Of a stretch of DNA of 64,000 bases, positions 26,112 through 34,856 are shown piece after piece. Position 1 is the first letter of the stretch. Each line of letters opens with the position of its first letter. The notes under the pieces are model-generated. The model did not search any database and was not told the DNA's origin. It saw nothing but the letters and a program-made list of their open reading frames with translations. Source of the stretch: Rhizobium mongolense USDA 1844 (lineage in GTDB: Bacteria > Pseudomonadota > Alphaproteobacteria > Rhizobiales > Rhizobiaceae); the NCBI RefSeq assembly GCF_000419765.1, contig NZ_ATTQ01000010.1, forward strand, positions 62,154 to 126,153. Reading direction: 5' to 3'. Position numbers and translations under genes: made by a program.

Positions 26112-27109
26112 AATGCTTTAAGACAATCGCGCTGGCGGCAACCACCGTCGCCCTGCTTGCTTCGGCATCATACGCCCAGGAATGCGCCACCGAAGCCGTG
26201 AAGATCGGCTGGCTCCCCAAGCTCGATACTGACCCATATTTCCAGGTGGCCGGGGCTGGCGCACAGGATGCAGCAAAGGAAATCGGCGGCGAGATCATCA
26301 AGCTCGCCCCTTCGCAGGCGACTGCCGAAGCGCAGGTCGAAATTGTCAACAACCTCGTCTCCCAAGGCGTGAAGGTGATCGCGTTGTCGTCGAACGATGC
26401 CAACGCGATCGCCCCTGCACTCAAGCGTGCGGCGAAGCAGGGGGTACGAACGTTCACGTTCGACTCCGACGCAGCAGCAGACGCGCGCACCGTATTCGTC
26501 AATCAGGCGAAAGGTGACAGCCTGGCGGAAATGATGCTCCAGAGCATGCATGATCTGATCGGCGGCGAAGGCGAATTCGCGATTCTCTCGTCGACGGCGA
26601 CGGCGGCCAACCAGAATGCCTGGATCGATTTCATGAAGCAGAAGCTCGCCAGTGATGCGAACTTCTCCAAAATGAAGCTCGTCCAGGTCGCCTACGGCGA
26701 GGAAAGCGAGCAGATCAACCAGCAGCAAGCTCTCGCACTGGTCCAAGCCTATCCGAACCTCAAGGGCATCATCGTCCCGGCCGGTATCGGCCTGCCTGCC
26801 GCTGCCCGAGCGTTGGATGAAGCCGGCCTCACCGGCAAGGTCAAGCTGACCGGTCTGGCCCCAGCGTCACTCATGAAAAAATATGTGACGAACGGCTCTG
26901 CTCAGGTGATCTGGTGGAATGTCACCGATCTCGGCTACCTGACATACTATGCGGCGCAGGCAGCAGCGCAGTGCAGGCTGACCGGAAAATCCGGCGAGTC
27001 GCTCACGGCGGGTCGCCTTGGTGAATACAAAGTCGGTGACAAGGGCGAGATCATCCTCGGACCGGCAAAGATCGTAACGCCAGCCAATCTGGCTGAATTC
27101 AAGTTCTGA
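26108..27109 (+). CDS. Periplasmic sugar-binding protein (RhaS-like)
   Basis: 333 residues with a signal peptide ending SASYA and a type 1 periplasmic binding fold (IGWLPKLDTDPYFQVAGAG, LSSNDANAIAPALKRA, FTFDSDA). The ATG overlaps the permease stop in ATGA and has GGAGGAG in front. It supplies the third importer. The N-terminal ligand-loop sequence is closer to rhamnose or autoinducer-2 binding proteins than to ribose-binding ones, by memory. A hairpin follows 15 bases after the stop. Confidence 0.8.
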   Translation: MKCFKTIALAATTVALLASASYAQECATEAVKIGWLPKLDTDPYFQVAGAGAQDAAKEIGGEIIKLAPSQATAEAQVEIVNNLVSQGVKVIALSSNDANAIAPALKRAAKQGVRTFTFDSDAAADARTVFVNQAKGDSLAEMMLQSMHDLIGGEGEFAILSSTATAANQNAWIDFMKQKLASDANFSKMKLVQVAYGEESEQINQQQALALVQAYPNLKGIIVPAGIGLPAAARALDEAGLTGKVKLTGLAPASLMKKYVTNGSAQVIWWNVTDLGYLTYYAAQAAAQCRLTGKSGESLTAGRLGEYKVGDKGEIILGPAKIVTPANLAEFKF

Positions 27110-27123
27110 TCCAAATACGTCGT

Positions 27124-27152
27124 CTGGCCCGCCTCCCTCAGAGGTGGGCCAG
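27124..27152 (+). terminator. Hairpin after the third binding-protein gene
   Basis: CTGGCCCGCCTC (27124-27135) pairs with GAGGTGGGCCAG (27141-27152), one G-U pair. No T tract follows, so partial termination or message protection between the transporter genes and the catabolic genes is likely. Confidence 0.55.
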
Positions 27153-27185
27153 AGCGCTCGAAAGACCGAAAAACAGCTTGAAGAT

Positions 27186-27214
27186 AATTTGTTTCTTTTG
27201 TAAAAGAATTAATC
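27186..27214. promoter_or_regulatory. Putative ROK-regulator operator C
   Basis: TTTGTTTCTTTTGTAAAAGA followed by ATTAATC, 36 bases before the start of the polyol dehydrogenase gene. In reverse complement it aligns with operator A over TTAATT, ACAAAA and GAAAC. It suggests a separate regulated promoter for the catabolic genes. Confidence 0.5.
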
Positions 27215-27249
27215 AGAAAACCTAGATTGATATCTCGGGAGGATATGCA

Positions 27250-28767
27250 ATGTCAGCCAATCCAGCGTCCGCGAACGCGGCCTCCGTCACGCTTTCCGAA
27301 GGCACGCTTTCTAGCATCAGCGGCCGCGTGAAGACCCCTCAGTACGACCGTGCGAAGGTACAGCCGGGCATCGTTCACATCGGCGTGGGCAATTTCTTCC
27401 GGGCGCACGAAGCACTGTATGTCGAGAAGTGCCTCGAGATGGAGGGGCAGGAAGCCTGGGGCATCGTCGGCGTGGGACTGGGCGACGGCCCGGACAAGCG
27501 CGCCAAGGCCGATGCAGTCAACAGCCAGAACGGGCTTTACACACTGACGGAGTTTTCGCCGGACGGGTCCACCTCAATCCGCGTTATCGGCGCATTGCTT
27601 GAGTTTCTCCATGCGCCGGCGTCTCCTGAGCTTGTCCTGGCCCAGCTGGCCAATGCCACGACGAAGATCGTATCTCTGACCATCACCGAAGGCGGATACA
27701 ATCTCGACGAGGCCACCAAGGAGTTCGTGCTTTCCGAGCCGGGCGTCCAGCATGATCTCGCCAATCCCAAGAACCCCAAGACTGCGTTCGGCTACATTGT
27801 CGAGTCACTCGCAATGCGTCGCGGGTCCGGTATGGGCGGCTTTACGGTTCTCTCCTGCGACAACCTCAGGAGCAACGGCAAGGTGGCGCGAACGGCGGTC
27901 GTTTCGTTCGCTCGTGCTCGTGATCCGGAACTCGCACAGTGGATCGAAGCAAACGTATCCTTCCCCAACAGCATGGTCGATCGCATCGCCCCGTCAGTGG
28001 GTTCGGCGGAGGTGGCCAAGGTCAACGCGCTTAGCGGTATCGATGACCGCACCCCAGTCATTGGCGAGGAATTCAGCCAGTGGGTTGTCGAAGACGACTT
28101 TGTCGCTGGACGTCCCGCTTTCGAGAAGGTCGGCGTCGAACTTCGAGACGACGTAGAAAGCTTCGAGGCAATGAAGGGGCGGTTGCTCAATGCATCGCAT
28201 ATGATGCTCTCCTACCCTGCCCTTATGTGCGGGTTCAGGATCGTCGACGAAGCTCTCCGCGAGCGAGCCATCGTGGACTACCTGCTCGCTTTCCTCGAGA
28301 AAGACGCGATTCCGATTGTCGAAGGACCCGTCGGCGTCTCGCTTGACGAATACAAGAAGAACATCATCGCTCGTTTCGAGAACCCGGCTATCGGCGACCA
28401 ACTGCTGCGTATTGCAAACAACGGAGCTGCAAAGCTCCCGATCTTCCTTTCGAAAACACTTGGCGAGCTTTTGAACAGGGGCGGATCGTTCGAACGCGTC
28501 GCGCTTTGCCTGGCGAGCTTCAACCATTACCTTCGAGGAGCCGACCTCAATGGCGCTCCGCTCTCTGTAGACGAGCCGTACCTCACGGAAGGCGACCGAA
28601 CGCTGATCGGCTCAAATGATCCCCACGCCGTACTGAAGCTTTCCCCTTTCGAAAGCTTGCGTCTCTGGGAAAACGACACGTTCGTAGCTGTGTTCGACCG
28701 AACCGCAGCCCGGCTCAAGAACGAGGGAGCGGTCTCCTCGCTGAAACAGGCAGCTGAGGCCGCATAA
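27250..28767 (+). CDS. Mannitol dehydrogenase family oxidoreductase
   Basis: 505 residues of the long-chain polyol dehydrogenase family, which oxidise mannitol, arabinitol, altronate and similar compounds with NAD. Seen are the Rossmann start VHIGVGNFFRAHEALY, TITEGGYN, CDNLRSNG, FPNSMVDRI and LLNASHMML. Length is as usual. GGAGGATATGCA precedes the ATG. It is the first gene of a run of eight reading the same way, so it probably makes the ketose that the downstream epimerase and kinase use. The exact polyol is not predictable. Confidence 0.85.
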   Translation: MSANPASANAASVTLSEGTLSSISGRVKTPQYDRAKVQPGIVHIGVGNFFRAHEALYVEKCLEMEGQEAWGIVGVGLGDGPDKRAKADAVNSQNGLYTLTEFSPDGSTSIRVIGALLEFLHAPASPELVLAQLANATTKIVSLTITEGGYNLDEATKEFVLSEPGVQHDLANPKNPKTAFGYIVESLAMRRGSGMGGFTVLSCDNLRSNGKVARTAVVSFARARDPELAQWIEANVSFPNSMVDRIAPSVGSAEVAKVNALSGIDDRTPVIGEEFSQWVVEDDFVAGRPAFEKVGVELRDDVESFEAMKGRLLNASHMMLSYPALMCGFRIVDEALRERAIVDYLLAFLEKDAIPIVEGPVGVSLDEYKKNIIARFENPAIGDQLLRIANNGAAKLPIFLSKTLGELLNRGGSFERVALCLASFNHYLRGADLNGAPLSVDEPYLTEGDRTLIGSNDPHAVLKLSPFESLRLWENDTFVAVFDRTAARLKNEGAVSSLKQAAEAA

Positions 28768-28875
28768 CTCTTTCGAGCTTGCGCCACCACACAAATCAAC
28801 CACCCAGCTCCGAGCTGCGGGATTTTAGGTCGAACGGGAACATCCCGGTTCGGCTTCGACAGGAAAGGCATTGAA

Positions 28876-29949
28876 ATGGAAGACCAAAAGCGCGTCCTCA
28901 ACGTTGGTATTCTCGGATGCGGACCGATCTCCCAGGCGGCACATTTCGAAAGTGCCACGAAAGCCAAAAACGCCGACCTTTATGCCATCTGTGACGTGGC
29001 CGACGACCTCCGTGAACGAATGGCCGCGACGCATGCCCCCAAGAAGGCTTTCCGGGACTACGCCGAGATGTTGGCGGACCCTGAGCTCGACGCCGTGGTC
29101 ATCGCGACATCGGATGCATTTCATGTTCCAGCTGCCATTCAGGCCCTCGAAGCCGGTAAGCACGTACTCAGCGAAAAGCCTATCGGCATCTCCGTCGAGG
29201 AAGTCGAAGACCTGAAGAAAGCCGTAGAGAAGAGCGGAAAGGTCCTCCAGGTCGGCCACATGAAGCGGTTCGACGCCGGGCTGCAAAGCGCAAAGGAATT
29301 CATCGACGGCGATATGGGCGAGATGCTTGCGTTGAAGGCATGGTACTGCGACTCCACGCACCGTTACGCGGTAACGGACGCCGTCCAGCCATTGATGGTC
29401 AAGAGCGCAAACGCGAAGAAGCCTTCCGGCAACCCCAAGGCAGACCTCCAGCGCTACTACATGCTGGCACACGGTAGCCACCTTCTCGACACCGCCCGCT
29501 ACTTCGCCGGGGAGATCGTAGAGGTCGATGCACGTCTGCGCGAGCGTTTTGGCGCGTACTGCTGGTTCGTGGACGTTGCCTTCGCCAATGGCGTCATCGG
29601 TCATCTCGACCTGACAATCTCCGTCCGCATGGATTGGCACGAAGGCTTCCAGATTTACGGCGAGAACGGAAGCATCCTCGGCAAGACCTATAACCCGTGG
29701 CTTTTCAAGACCAGCGACGTCGACATCTTCAGCGAGAAGACAGGCGCGACGAGCCGCATACTCGGTGCCGATGGCCACTTCTACCGTCGCCAGCTGGAAG
29801 CGTTCGCGGACACCCTCCTCAACGGCAGCCCGATGACTGGCGCAAACATCGACGACGGTCTGGCGTCCGTCCGCGGAATGGTCGCCATCGCTCAGTCCTC
29901 GAAGTCGGGCCTGCCCGTGAAGCTTGCAGACGTGTCGGGAGCGGTCTGA
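28876..29949 (+). CDS. Gfo/Idh/MocA-family oxidoreductase
   Basis: 357 residues with an N-terminal Rossmann fold (GILGCGPISQAAHFES) and the catalytic EKPIG motif near residue 95, followed by the C-terminal alpha-beta domain with AHGSHLLDTARYF. These enzymes oxidise or reduce sugars, inositols and their acids with NAD(P). AGGAAAGG precedes ATG 28876. Its stop overlaps the next start by one base. It probably produces a keto-sugar for the adjacent isomerase. Confidence 0.85.
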   Translation: MEDQKRVLNVGILGCGPISQAAHFESATKAKNADLYAICDVADDLRERMAATHAPKKAFRDYAEMLADPELDAVVIATSDAFHVPAAIQALEAGKHVLSEKPIGISVEEVEDLKKAVEKSGKVLQVGHMKRFDAGLQSAKEFIDGDMGEMLALKAWYCDSTHRYAVTDAVQPLMVKSANAKKPSGNPKADLQRYYMLAHGSHLLDTARYFAGEIVEVDARLRERFGAYCWFVDVAFANGVIGHLDLTISVRMDWHEGFQIYGENGSILGKTYNPWLFKTSDVDIFSEKTGATSRILGADGHFYRRQLEAFADTLLNGSPMTGANIDDGLASVRGMVAIAQSSKSGLPVKLADVSGAV

Positions 29950-30776
29950 TGCAGATCGGAATCTTCGCCAAGACATTCCCGGGCTCCAACCCGCTTGATG
30001 TCCTCCAGGCTGCGCGCGATGCAGGATATAGGTCGGTGCAGTACAACATGGCCTGCTCCGGTCTCAGCTCGTTGCCGACGGAAGTCAGCGATGACGTTGC
30101 CGGTGCTGTCGCGGAAGCGTCACGGCAAACCGGCGTCACGATTTCGGCGATCTCCGCCACCTACAACATGATCCATCCTGACCTTTCCGTTCGAGAGGCA
30201 GGCCGCCGTAGCTTCGAGGCGATCGCAGCACAGGCGAAGCGGATTGGTTCCCAGCTGCTGACCGTGTGCACCGGCAGCTGTGACGCTGAAGACCAATGGC
30301 GGCATCACCCCGACAACGAGACCGGCGCTGCCTGGTCTGAAATGATCAAAGAGTTTCGTCTCCTCGTTCAGATCGCTGACCGCTACGATATCCGCATTGG
30401 CGTCGAACCGGAACTGGCGAACGTCATCAACTCCGCTCACAAGGCCAGAACTCTTCTCGACACGATGGCAAGCGATCGTATCGTGATCGTATTCGACCCT
30501 GCCAACCTGTTCGAGCAGGAGGAGCCGGACGCCCGTAGATCGATTATCGAGACGGCAGTTCATCTTCTCGAGCATCGCATCGAAATCGCCCATGCCAAGG
30601 ATCGAAACGCGGATGGTACTTTTGCCACCGCTGGGAAAGGCGTGATCGACTATCCCCATTACGTTGCGGCCCTTCGTGGTGCCGGGTTCAGGGGGGACAT
30701 CATCACCCACGGTCTCGCGGCAAACGAAGCAGCCGGGGTGTCTACCTTCCTCAATTCAGTATTGGACCGACCATGA
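29949..30776 (+). CDS. Sugar phosphate isomerase/epimerase (AP endonuclease 2 family)
   Basis: 275 residues forming a TIM barrel. Conserved metal ligands can be seen in GVEPELAN (Glu), FDPANL (Asp) and IAHAKDR (His, Asp). The family holds inosose dehydratases and keto-sugar epimerases. ATG 29949 overlaps the preceding stop (TGATG) and the ORF ends in ATGA with the next gene, so it is firmly in the operon. The frame upstream of 29949 runs antisense-like through the oxidoreductase gene and is not part of it. Confidence 0.8.
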   Translation: MQIGIFAKTFPGSNPLDVLQAARDAGYRSVQYNMACSGLSSLPTEVSDDVAGAVAEASRQTGVTISAISATYNMIHPDLSVREAGRRSFEAIAAQAKRIGSQLLTVCTGSCDAEDQWRHHPDNETGAAWSEMIKEFRLLVQIADRYDIRIGVEPELANVINSAHKARTLLDTMASDRIVIVFDPANLFEQEEPDARRSIIETAVHLLEHRIEIAHAKDRNADGTFATAGKGVIDYPHYVAALRGAGFRGDIITHGLAANEAAGVSTFLNSVLDRP

Positions 30777-31576
30777 ACCGCACGTCCTTTGCCAGGGCAG
30801 ACGTCACTTTGTCCGTTGCCGAAACTGGCGATGGAGAGGCGTTCGTCTTCCAGCATGGTCTGTGTGGAGATGCTGGCCAACCGGCACAGGTCTTCCCTGA
30901 GGGAACGGCCTACCGCTGCATCACAATGGAATGCCGCGGCCACGGACAATCCGAGGCCGGGCCGACTGACAGGTTCTCGATCGAGACCTTCGCCGATGAT
31001 CTGGTTGACCTCATCCAGTCATCAAGTCTCCACAAACCCGTAATCGGTGGGATTTCGATGGGGGCGGCAATTGCATTGCGCGTCGCCGTTAAACATCCGG
31101 AACTTGTCGGCGCGCTCGTTCTCGCTCGCCCCGCGTGGCTTGATCAATACAATCCTGCGAACATGCATCCGAACGCGTTCGCCGGCGAACTGCTGCAGTC
31201 GCTCGATCCTTCGGTCGCGCGGGAACGTTTCGAAGTGTCCGAAACAGTCGAGAAATTGGAACGGCTCGGACCAGACAATCTTGCGTCCATTCGGGGCTTT
31301 TTTGGCCGCGAGCCAATTGACGTAACGGCAGCGCTCCTACGCCGGATTTCTGCCGATGGACCCGGCGTCGACGAGGATCAGATACGCAGGATCACTGTGC
31401 CGACCTTGGTCATCGGCCATGAGCAGGACTTCGTCCACCCCATCGACTATGCGCGGAGCCTCGCCAGCTGGATTCCAGGTGCCCGTTTCGTCGAAATCAC
31501 ACCAAAAGCCGAGAGCCCGGAAGCCTATCGCACGGATTTCCAGGAAGCCCTCGCCACATTCCTCAAGGAGCTTTGA
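30773..31576 (+). CDS. Alpha/beta hydrolase
   Basis: 267 residues with the nucleophile elbow GISMGAA (Ser), an oxyanion segment FQHGLCGD, and the late acid in IGHEQDFVHP. In a sugar-oxidation operon it may open a lactone, but the fold covers many ester and amide substrates, so the reaction is not assigned. Translationally coupled to the isomerase. There is no signal peptide, so it acts in the cytoplasm. The final Ser-Asp-His histidine is not obvious: the C-terminal region has ITPKAESPEAY where it is expected. Confidence 0.7.
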   Translation: MNRTSFARADVTLSVAETGDGEAFVFQHGLCGDAGQPAQVFPEGTAYRCITMECRGHGQSEAGPTDRFSIETFADDLVDLIQSSSLHKPVIGGISMGAAIALRVAVKHPELVGALVLARPAWLDQYNPANMHPNAFAGELLQSLDPSVARERFEVSETVEKLERLGPDNLASIRGFFGREPIDVTAALLRRISADGPGVDEDQIRRITVPTLVIGHEQDFVHPIDYARSLASWIPGARFVEITPKAESPEAYRTDFQEALATFLKEL

Positions 31577-31577
31577 A

Positions 31578-32282
31578 ATGAGACCTGCCGCCAACTGGAT
31601 CGAAACCCTTCCTACTGATCGACTGATGGCCGAGATGTCTCTGTGGTCGGCCGACCTTGGGCGACTGGAAGACGAGATCAAGCGTGTGGATGCCCTGACC
31701 GACATTTACCACATCGATGTGGCGGATGGGCATTTCTCCCCTGCCCTCCTGTTCTTCCCGGACCTCGTCGCTCTATGCCGAAAGCACACTGCCAAGCCAT
31801 TGCATGTCCACCTGATGGCGACCGACGACATCCTGACGGACCAAATCCGCCAGTTCGCCGACGCCGGTGCCGACCTCATCAGCATCCACGCGGAGAACGC
31901 CGATATCGCTGGCGGGCTCAAGCTGATCGAAGACCTGGGACTGGTGTCGGGCATTGTCCTGCAACTGCAAACGGGCGTTGCCGACGTTGAGCGCTACCTC
32001 GATCGTATCGGAATGCTCACTCTGCTCGGTACGCGCATCGGCGTGAAGGGTCAGGGACTTGATGAACAAGCAGAGCCCCGCCTTCGTCAGGCTGCTGACC
32101 TAATCGCAAACAAGAAGTCCTCGAACAGAGTCGTCCTCGCCGCCGACGGGGGAATCCGCGAACACACCGTTCCGGGTCTTCGACGCGCCGGCGCAGAGAC
32201 GATCGTCATGGGCTCGCTTGCTTTCAATGCCGAGGACTTCGGCAAGCGGATGGATTGGGTGCATGCTCAACCGACTGAATAA
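31578..32282 (+). CDS. Ribulose-phosphate 3-epimerase-like protein
   Basis: 234 residues of the ribulose-phosphate-binding TIM barrel. Metal and catalytic residues lie in YHIDVADGHF and in LHVHLMA, with VVLAADGGIREHTV and GAETIVMGSLAF as the phosphate loops. In sugar operons such enzymes can be pentulose or allulose 6-phosphate 3-epimerases (AlsE-like). ATG 31578 follows the hydrolase stop directly with CAAGGAG upstream. Its pairing with the downstream ROK kinase recalls the AlsE-AlsK pair. Confidence 0.8.
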   Translation: MRPAANWIETLPTDRLMAEMSLWSADLGRLEDEIKRVDALTDIYHIDVADGHFSPALLFFPDLVALCRKHTAKPLHVHLMATDDILTDQIRQFADAGADLISIHAENADIAGGLKLIEDLGLVSGIVLQLQTGVADVERYLDRIGMLTLLGTRIGVKGQGLDEQAEPRLRQAADLIANKKSSNRVVLAADGGIREHTVPGLRRAGAETIVMGSLAFNAEDFGKRMDWVHAQPTE

Positions 32283-32286
32283 TCCG

Positions 32287-33249
32287 ATGACCGGCCGCGA
32301 CCTCTCTATCGGCTTTGATCTTGGCGGTACGCAGGTGCGCGCCGCCCTCGTCGATGCCGGCCACGTCGTCAAGCGGGCCGCAGCACGCACGGATGTTGCC
32401 GGCGGCGCGGAGGGCGTGATGCGCCAGTTCCGTGCACTTGCGTCCGAGGTTTGCGCACAGAACCAGTTCGAAGACGTAAAAGCGGTCGGGGTCTCAGCGC
32501 CTGGTCCCCTGGACACCGAGACCGGGATCGTCGACCACATTCCAACTTTGCCCGGCTGGGAAGAGTTCCCGCTGCGCAGCCGGCTGGCCGAGATATTCGA
32601 GCGGCCGGCGGTTGTGGAGAATGACGGCATTGCGGCTGCCTTCGGCGAGTGGAAGCACGGTGCTGGGAAGGGCCTGAACCATCTCGTCTATGTCACTGTG
32701 AGCACTGGTATCGGCGGAGGCGTCGTCGTCGACGGCCGGCTTATGCACGGCCGCCGCGGAATGGGCGCGCATGTCGGTCACTTCCGAATAGCTCCCGAAG
32801 GCCCTGTCTGCTCATGTGGAGCGATCGGTTGCTTCGAGGCTTTTGCGGCAGGCACCGCCTTAGGGAAGCGCGCCAAGAAGTTGGCGTCCGACAATCCATC
32901 GGGATACCTCGGTCGCGTGGCGGCCGGTGGAAAGGTAGAGACGCGCCATGCCGTCGAAGGGGCACGTGCAGGAGATGCAGAGTGCATAGCCTTGGTAGAG
33001 GAAGAGGCTGATCTCCTCGGGGTCGGCTTCACCGGTCTCGCACATCTCTTCAGCCCCGAGCGGATCATCATGGGTGGCGGAGTGTCACAAGCATTCGATC
33101 TTCTCACTGACGGCATTCATCGGCGGATCAAGCGAGACGCTATGGCACCGTTCAAAAGCGTGGAAGTCGTGCCGGCCGAACTCGGAGACAACTGCGGTCT
33201 CGTCGGCGCGGCGTCTCTCGCGCTGAGCGTTGCAAATTCACCTGCATAA
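32287..33249 (+). CDS. ROK-family sugar kinase
   Basis: 320 residues with the phosphate loop FDLGGTQVRAAL, the catalytic ENDGIAAAFGEW, GAHVGHFRI and zinc motif CSCGAIGCFEAF. The intact DxGGT and the absence of a DNA-binding domain mark a kinase rather than a regulator. It would phosphorylate a hexose or ketohexose. ATG 32287 lies 4 bases after the epimerase stop; ATG 32263 in the same frame would overlap it. The Zn motif supports the glucokinase, N-acyl-mannosamine or allose kinase group. Confidence 0.85.
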   Translation: MTGRDLSIGFDLGGTQVRAALVDAGHVVKRAAARTDVAGGAEGVMRQFRALASEVCAQNQFEDVKAVGVSAPGPLDTETGIVDHIPTLPGWEEFPLRSRLAEIFERPAVVENDGIAAAFGEWKHGAGKGLNHLVYVTVSTGIGGGVVVDGRLMHGRRGMGAHVGHFRIAPEGPVCSCGAIGCFEAFAAGTALGKRAKKLASDNPSGYLGRVAAGGKVETRHAVEGARAGDAECIALVEEEADLLGVGFTGLAHLFSPERIIMGGGVSQAFDLLTDGIHRRIKRDAMAPFKSVEVVPAELGDNCGLVGAASLALSVANSPA

Positions 33250-33262
33250 TGGAGGAAACACA

Positions 33263-34021
33263 GTGGATTATCTGAACAAGTTCAAACTCGACGGTCAGCG
33301 CGCAGTCGTCACCGGTGGCGCGGGCGGCATCGGTGCTTCCTGCGTGGACGCCCTCCTCGGCGCGGGCGCTGAAGTCGTCATCGTCGATTTCAGCCAGGCG
33401 AACCTCGACGCGGCGAAGGAACGCCTTCAGGGAGCCAAGGTCTCGTTCGAGAAACTCGACGTGACTGACCCGGCGGCAGTAAAGGCCTTGGCCGAGAAGC
33501 TGCAGCCTATCGATATTCTCGTAAACAACGCCGGCATCGGCCGTCAGACCGCTGGCGAGGACATCACCCAGGCGGAATGGAACGAGGTGATGGATGTCAA
33601 CCTCAATGCCGTTTTCTGGTGTGCACAGGCATTTGGACGAGGAATGATCGAGCGCGGCCGCGGATCGATCGTCAACGTGGGATCGATGGCCGGCGAAATT
33701 GTCGTCCGCCCGCAGAAAAACGTCCACTACAATGCGTCCAAGGCCGGCGTCCACCACATCACGAAGTCCCTCGCCGCCGAGTGGGCTCCCCGTGGAGTGC
33801 GGGTCAACGCCGTTGCTCCCGGCTTCATTGAAACGCCCATGAACGCGTTCGCGCTCAAGAACGACGTGGAGACGACAAATATCTGGCTCGGCAATATCCC
33901 AATGGGACGCGTCGGGCAGACGCACGAAATCGCATCCATCGTCCTGTTTCTCGCCTCCAGTGCCTCGAGCCTGATGACCGGCTCGATCGTGCTCGCGGAT
34001 GGCGGTTACACCGTCTGGTAA
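33263..34021 (+). CDS. Short-chain dehydrogenase/reductase
   Basis: 252 residues of the classical SDR family: cofactor loop TGGAGGIGAS, NNAGIG, catalytic Ser in VGSMAG, YxxxK as YNASKAG, and the FIETPM loop. The GTG start is chosen because GGAGGAA lies 6 bases upstream. FELD-type binding is suggested by the acidic DFSQ after strand 2, hence NAD. It probably interconverts a polyol and a ketose. Second to last in the operon. Confidence 0.85.
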   Translation: MDYLNKFKLDGQRAVVTGGAGGIGASCVDALLGAGAEVVIVDFSQANLDAAKERLQGAKVSFEKLDVTDPAAVKALAEKLQPIDILVNNAGIGRQTAGEDITQAEWNEVMDVNLNAVFWCAQAFGRGMIERGRGSIVNVGSMAGEIVVRPQKNVHYNASKAGVHHITKSLAAEWAPRGVRVNAVAPGFIETPMNAFALKNDVETTNIWLGNIPMGRVGQTHEIASIVLFLASSASSLMTGSIVLADGGYTVW

Positions 34022-34027
34022 TCGGCC

Positions 34028-34795
34028 ATGGAACTCGAGAATAAGGTTGTCATCGTAGCGGGCGGAGCAAGCGGTATCGGCACGGCTATTGCTGAACTGG
34101 CTGCGAAGGAAGGCGCTACGGTAATCGTGGCAGACAGAAACGAGGACGCAGCGAGAAAAGTCGCTGCGTCTCTGCCACGAGCGGCCGCTTGGGCACTGGA
34201 TGTGGTCGATGAATTGTCGATAGACGCTCTGGTCTCCTACGTGGAGAGCACCTACGGACCACCGGACGTGTTGTTCAACTCGGCGGCCATTTGGGAAATG
34301 GCCGACATTCTCGAGACCACCCGCGCGTCCTTTTCCAATCTATTTTCGGTGAACGTCACAGGCCTCTTTTTCCTCCAGCAGGCGGTAGCCAAAAGCATGG
34401 TGGCCGCCGGCAAGCGTGGGGCGATCGTGAACATCGCGTCCCAGGCCGGCCGCCGTGGCGAGGCTGACTCCGCGATTTATGCCGCGACGAAAGCCTGCGT
34501 CATAAGCATCACGCAGTCAGCCGCCCTTGCCCTGATTTCCAAGGGCATTCGAGTGAATGCGGTGGCTCCCGGCAACATCGACACCCCAATGTGGAAACAC
34601 ATCGACAAAGTCTTTGCCGAACAAGAAGGCCTAGAGATCGGTCAAAAGATGGCTGAGGTGGCTGCGGCCATCCCCTACGGGCGTTTTGCTCACCCGGAGG
34701 AAGTCGCACAGGTGGCGGTTTTCCTGGCTTCGGAACGTGCAGAGTATGTGGTCGGCCAGACATTTAATGTCGATGGTGGCAACGTGCTCAGTTAG
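34028..34795 (+). CDS. Short-chain dehydrogenase/reductase (sorbitol-dehydrogenase-like)
   Basis: 255 residues with AGGASGIGTA, the acidic ADRN pocket (NAD), IVNIASQAGRRG, catalytic YAATKA and the C-terminal FNVDGGN. The overall pattern matches polyol dehydrogenases such as L-iditol/sorbitol dehydrogenases of rhizobia. It begins 6 bases after the previous SDR and is the last gene of the catabolic operon; a strong hairpin overlaps its stop codon. Confidence 0.85.
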   Translation: MELENKVVIVAGGASGIGTAIAELAAKEGATVIVADRNEDAARKVAASLPRAAAWALDVVDELSIDALVSYVESTYGPPDVLFNSAAIWEMADILETTRASFSNLFSVNVTGLFFLQQAVAKSMVAAGKRGAIVNIASQAGRRGEADSAIYAATKACVISITQSAALALISKGIRVNAVAPGNIDTPMWKHIDKVFAEQEGLEIGQKMAEVAAAIPYGRFAHPEEVAQVAVFLASERAEYVVGQTFNVDGGNVLS

Positions 34796-34807
34796 GCACG
34801 TTGCCAC
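34776..34807 (+). terminator. Hairpin at the end of the catabolic operon
   Basis: GTGGCAACGTGC (34776-34787) pairs perfectly with GCACGTTGCCAC (34796-34807), spanning the stop codon of the last SDR. No T tract follows; it probably marks the 3' end of the message. Confidence 0.55.
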
Positions 34808-34856
34808 TCTAAGGTTGGACTTTGAACCGGCGTTTTCCGCGCTTCCGAGCAGATGT

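Noticed and set aside
28825..29976. 383-codon minus-strand frame opposite the Gfo/Idh/MocA gene
   Set aside because: It overlaps a firm gene and shows no motif.
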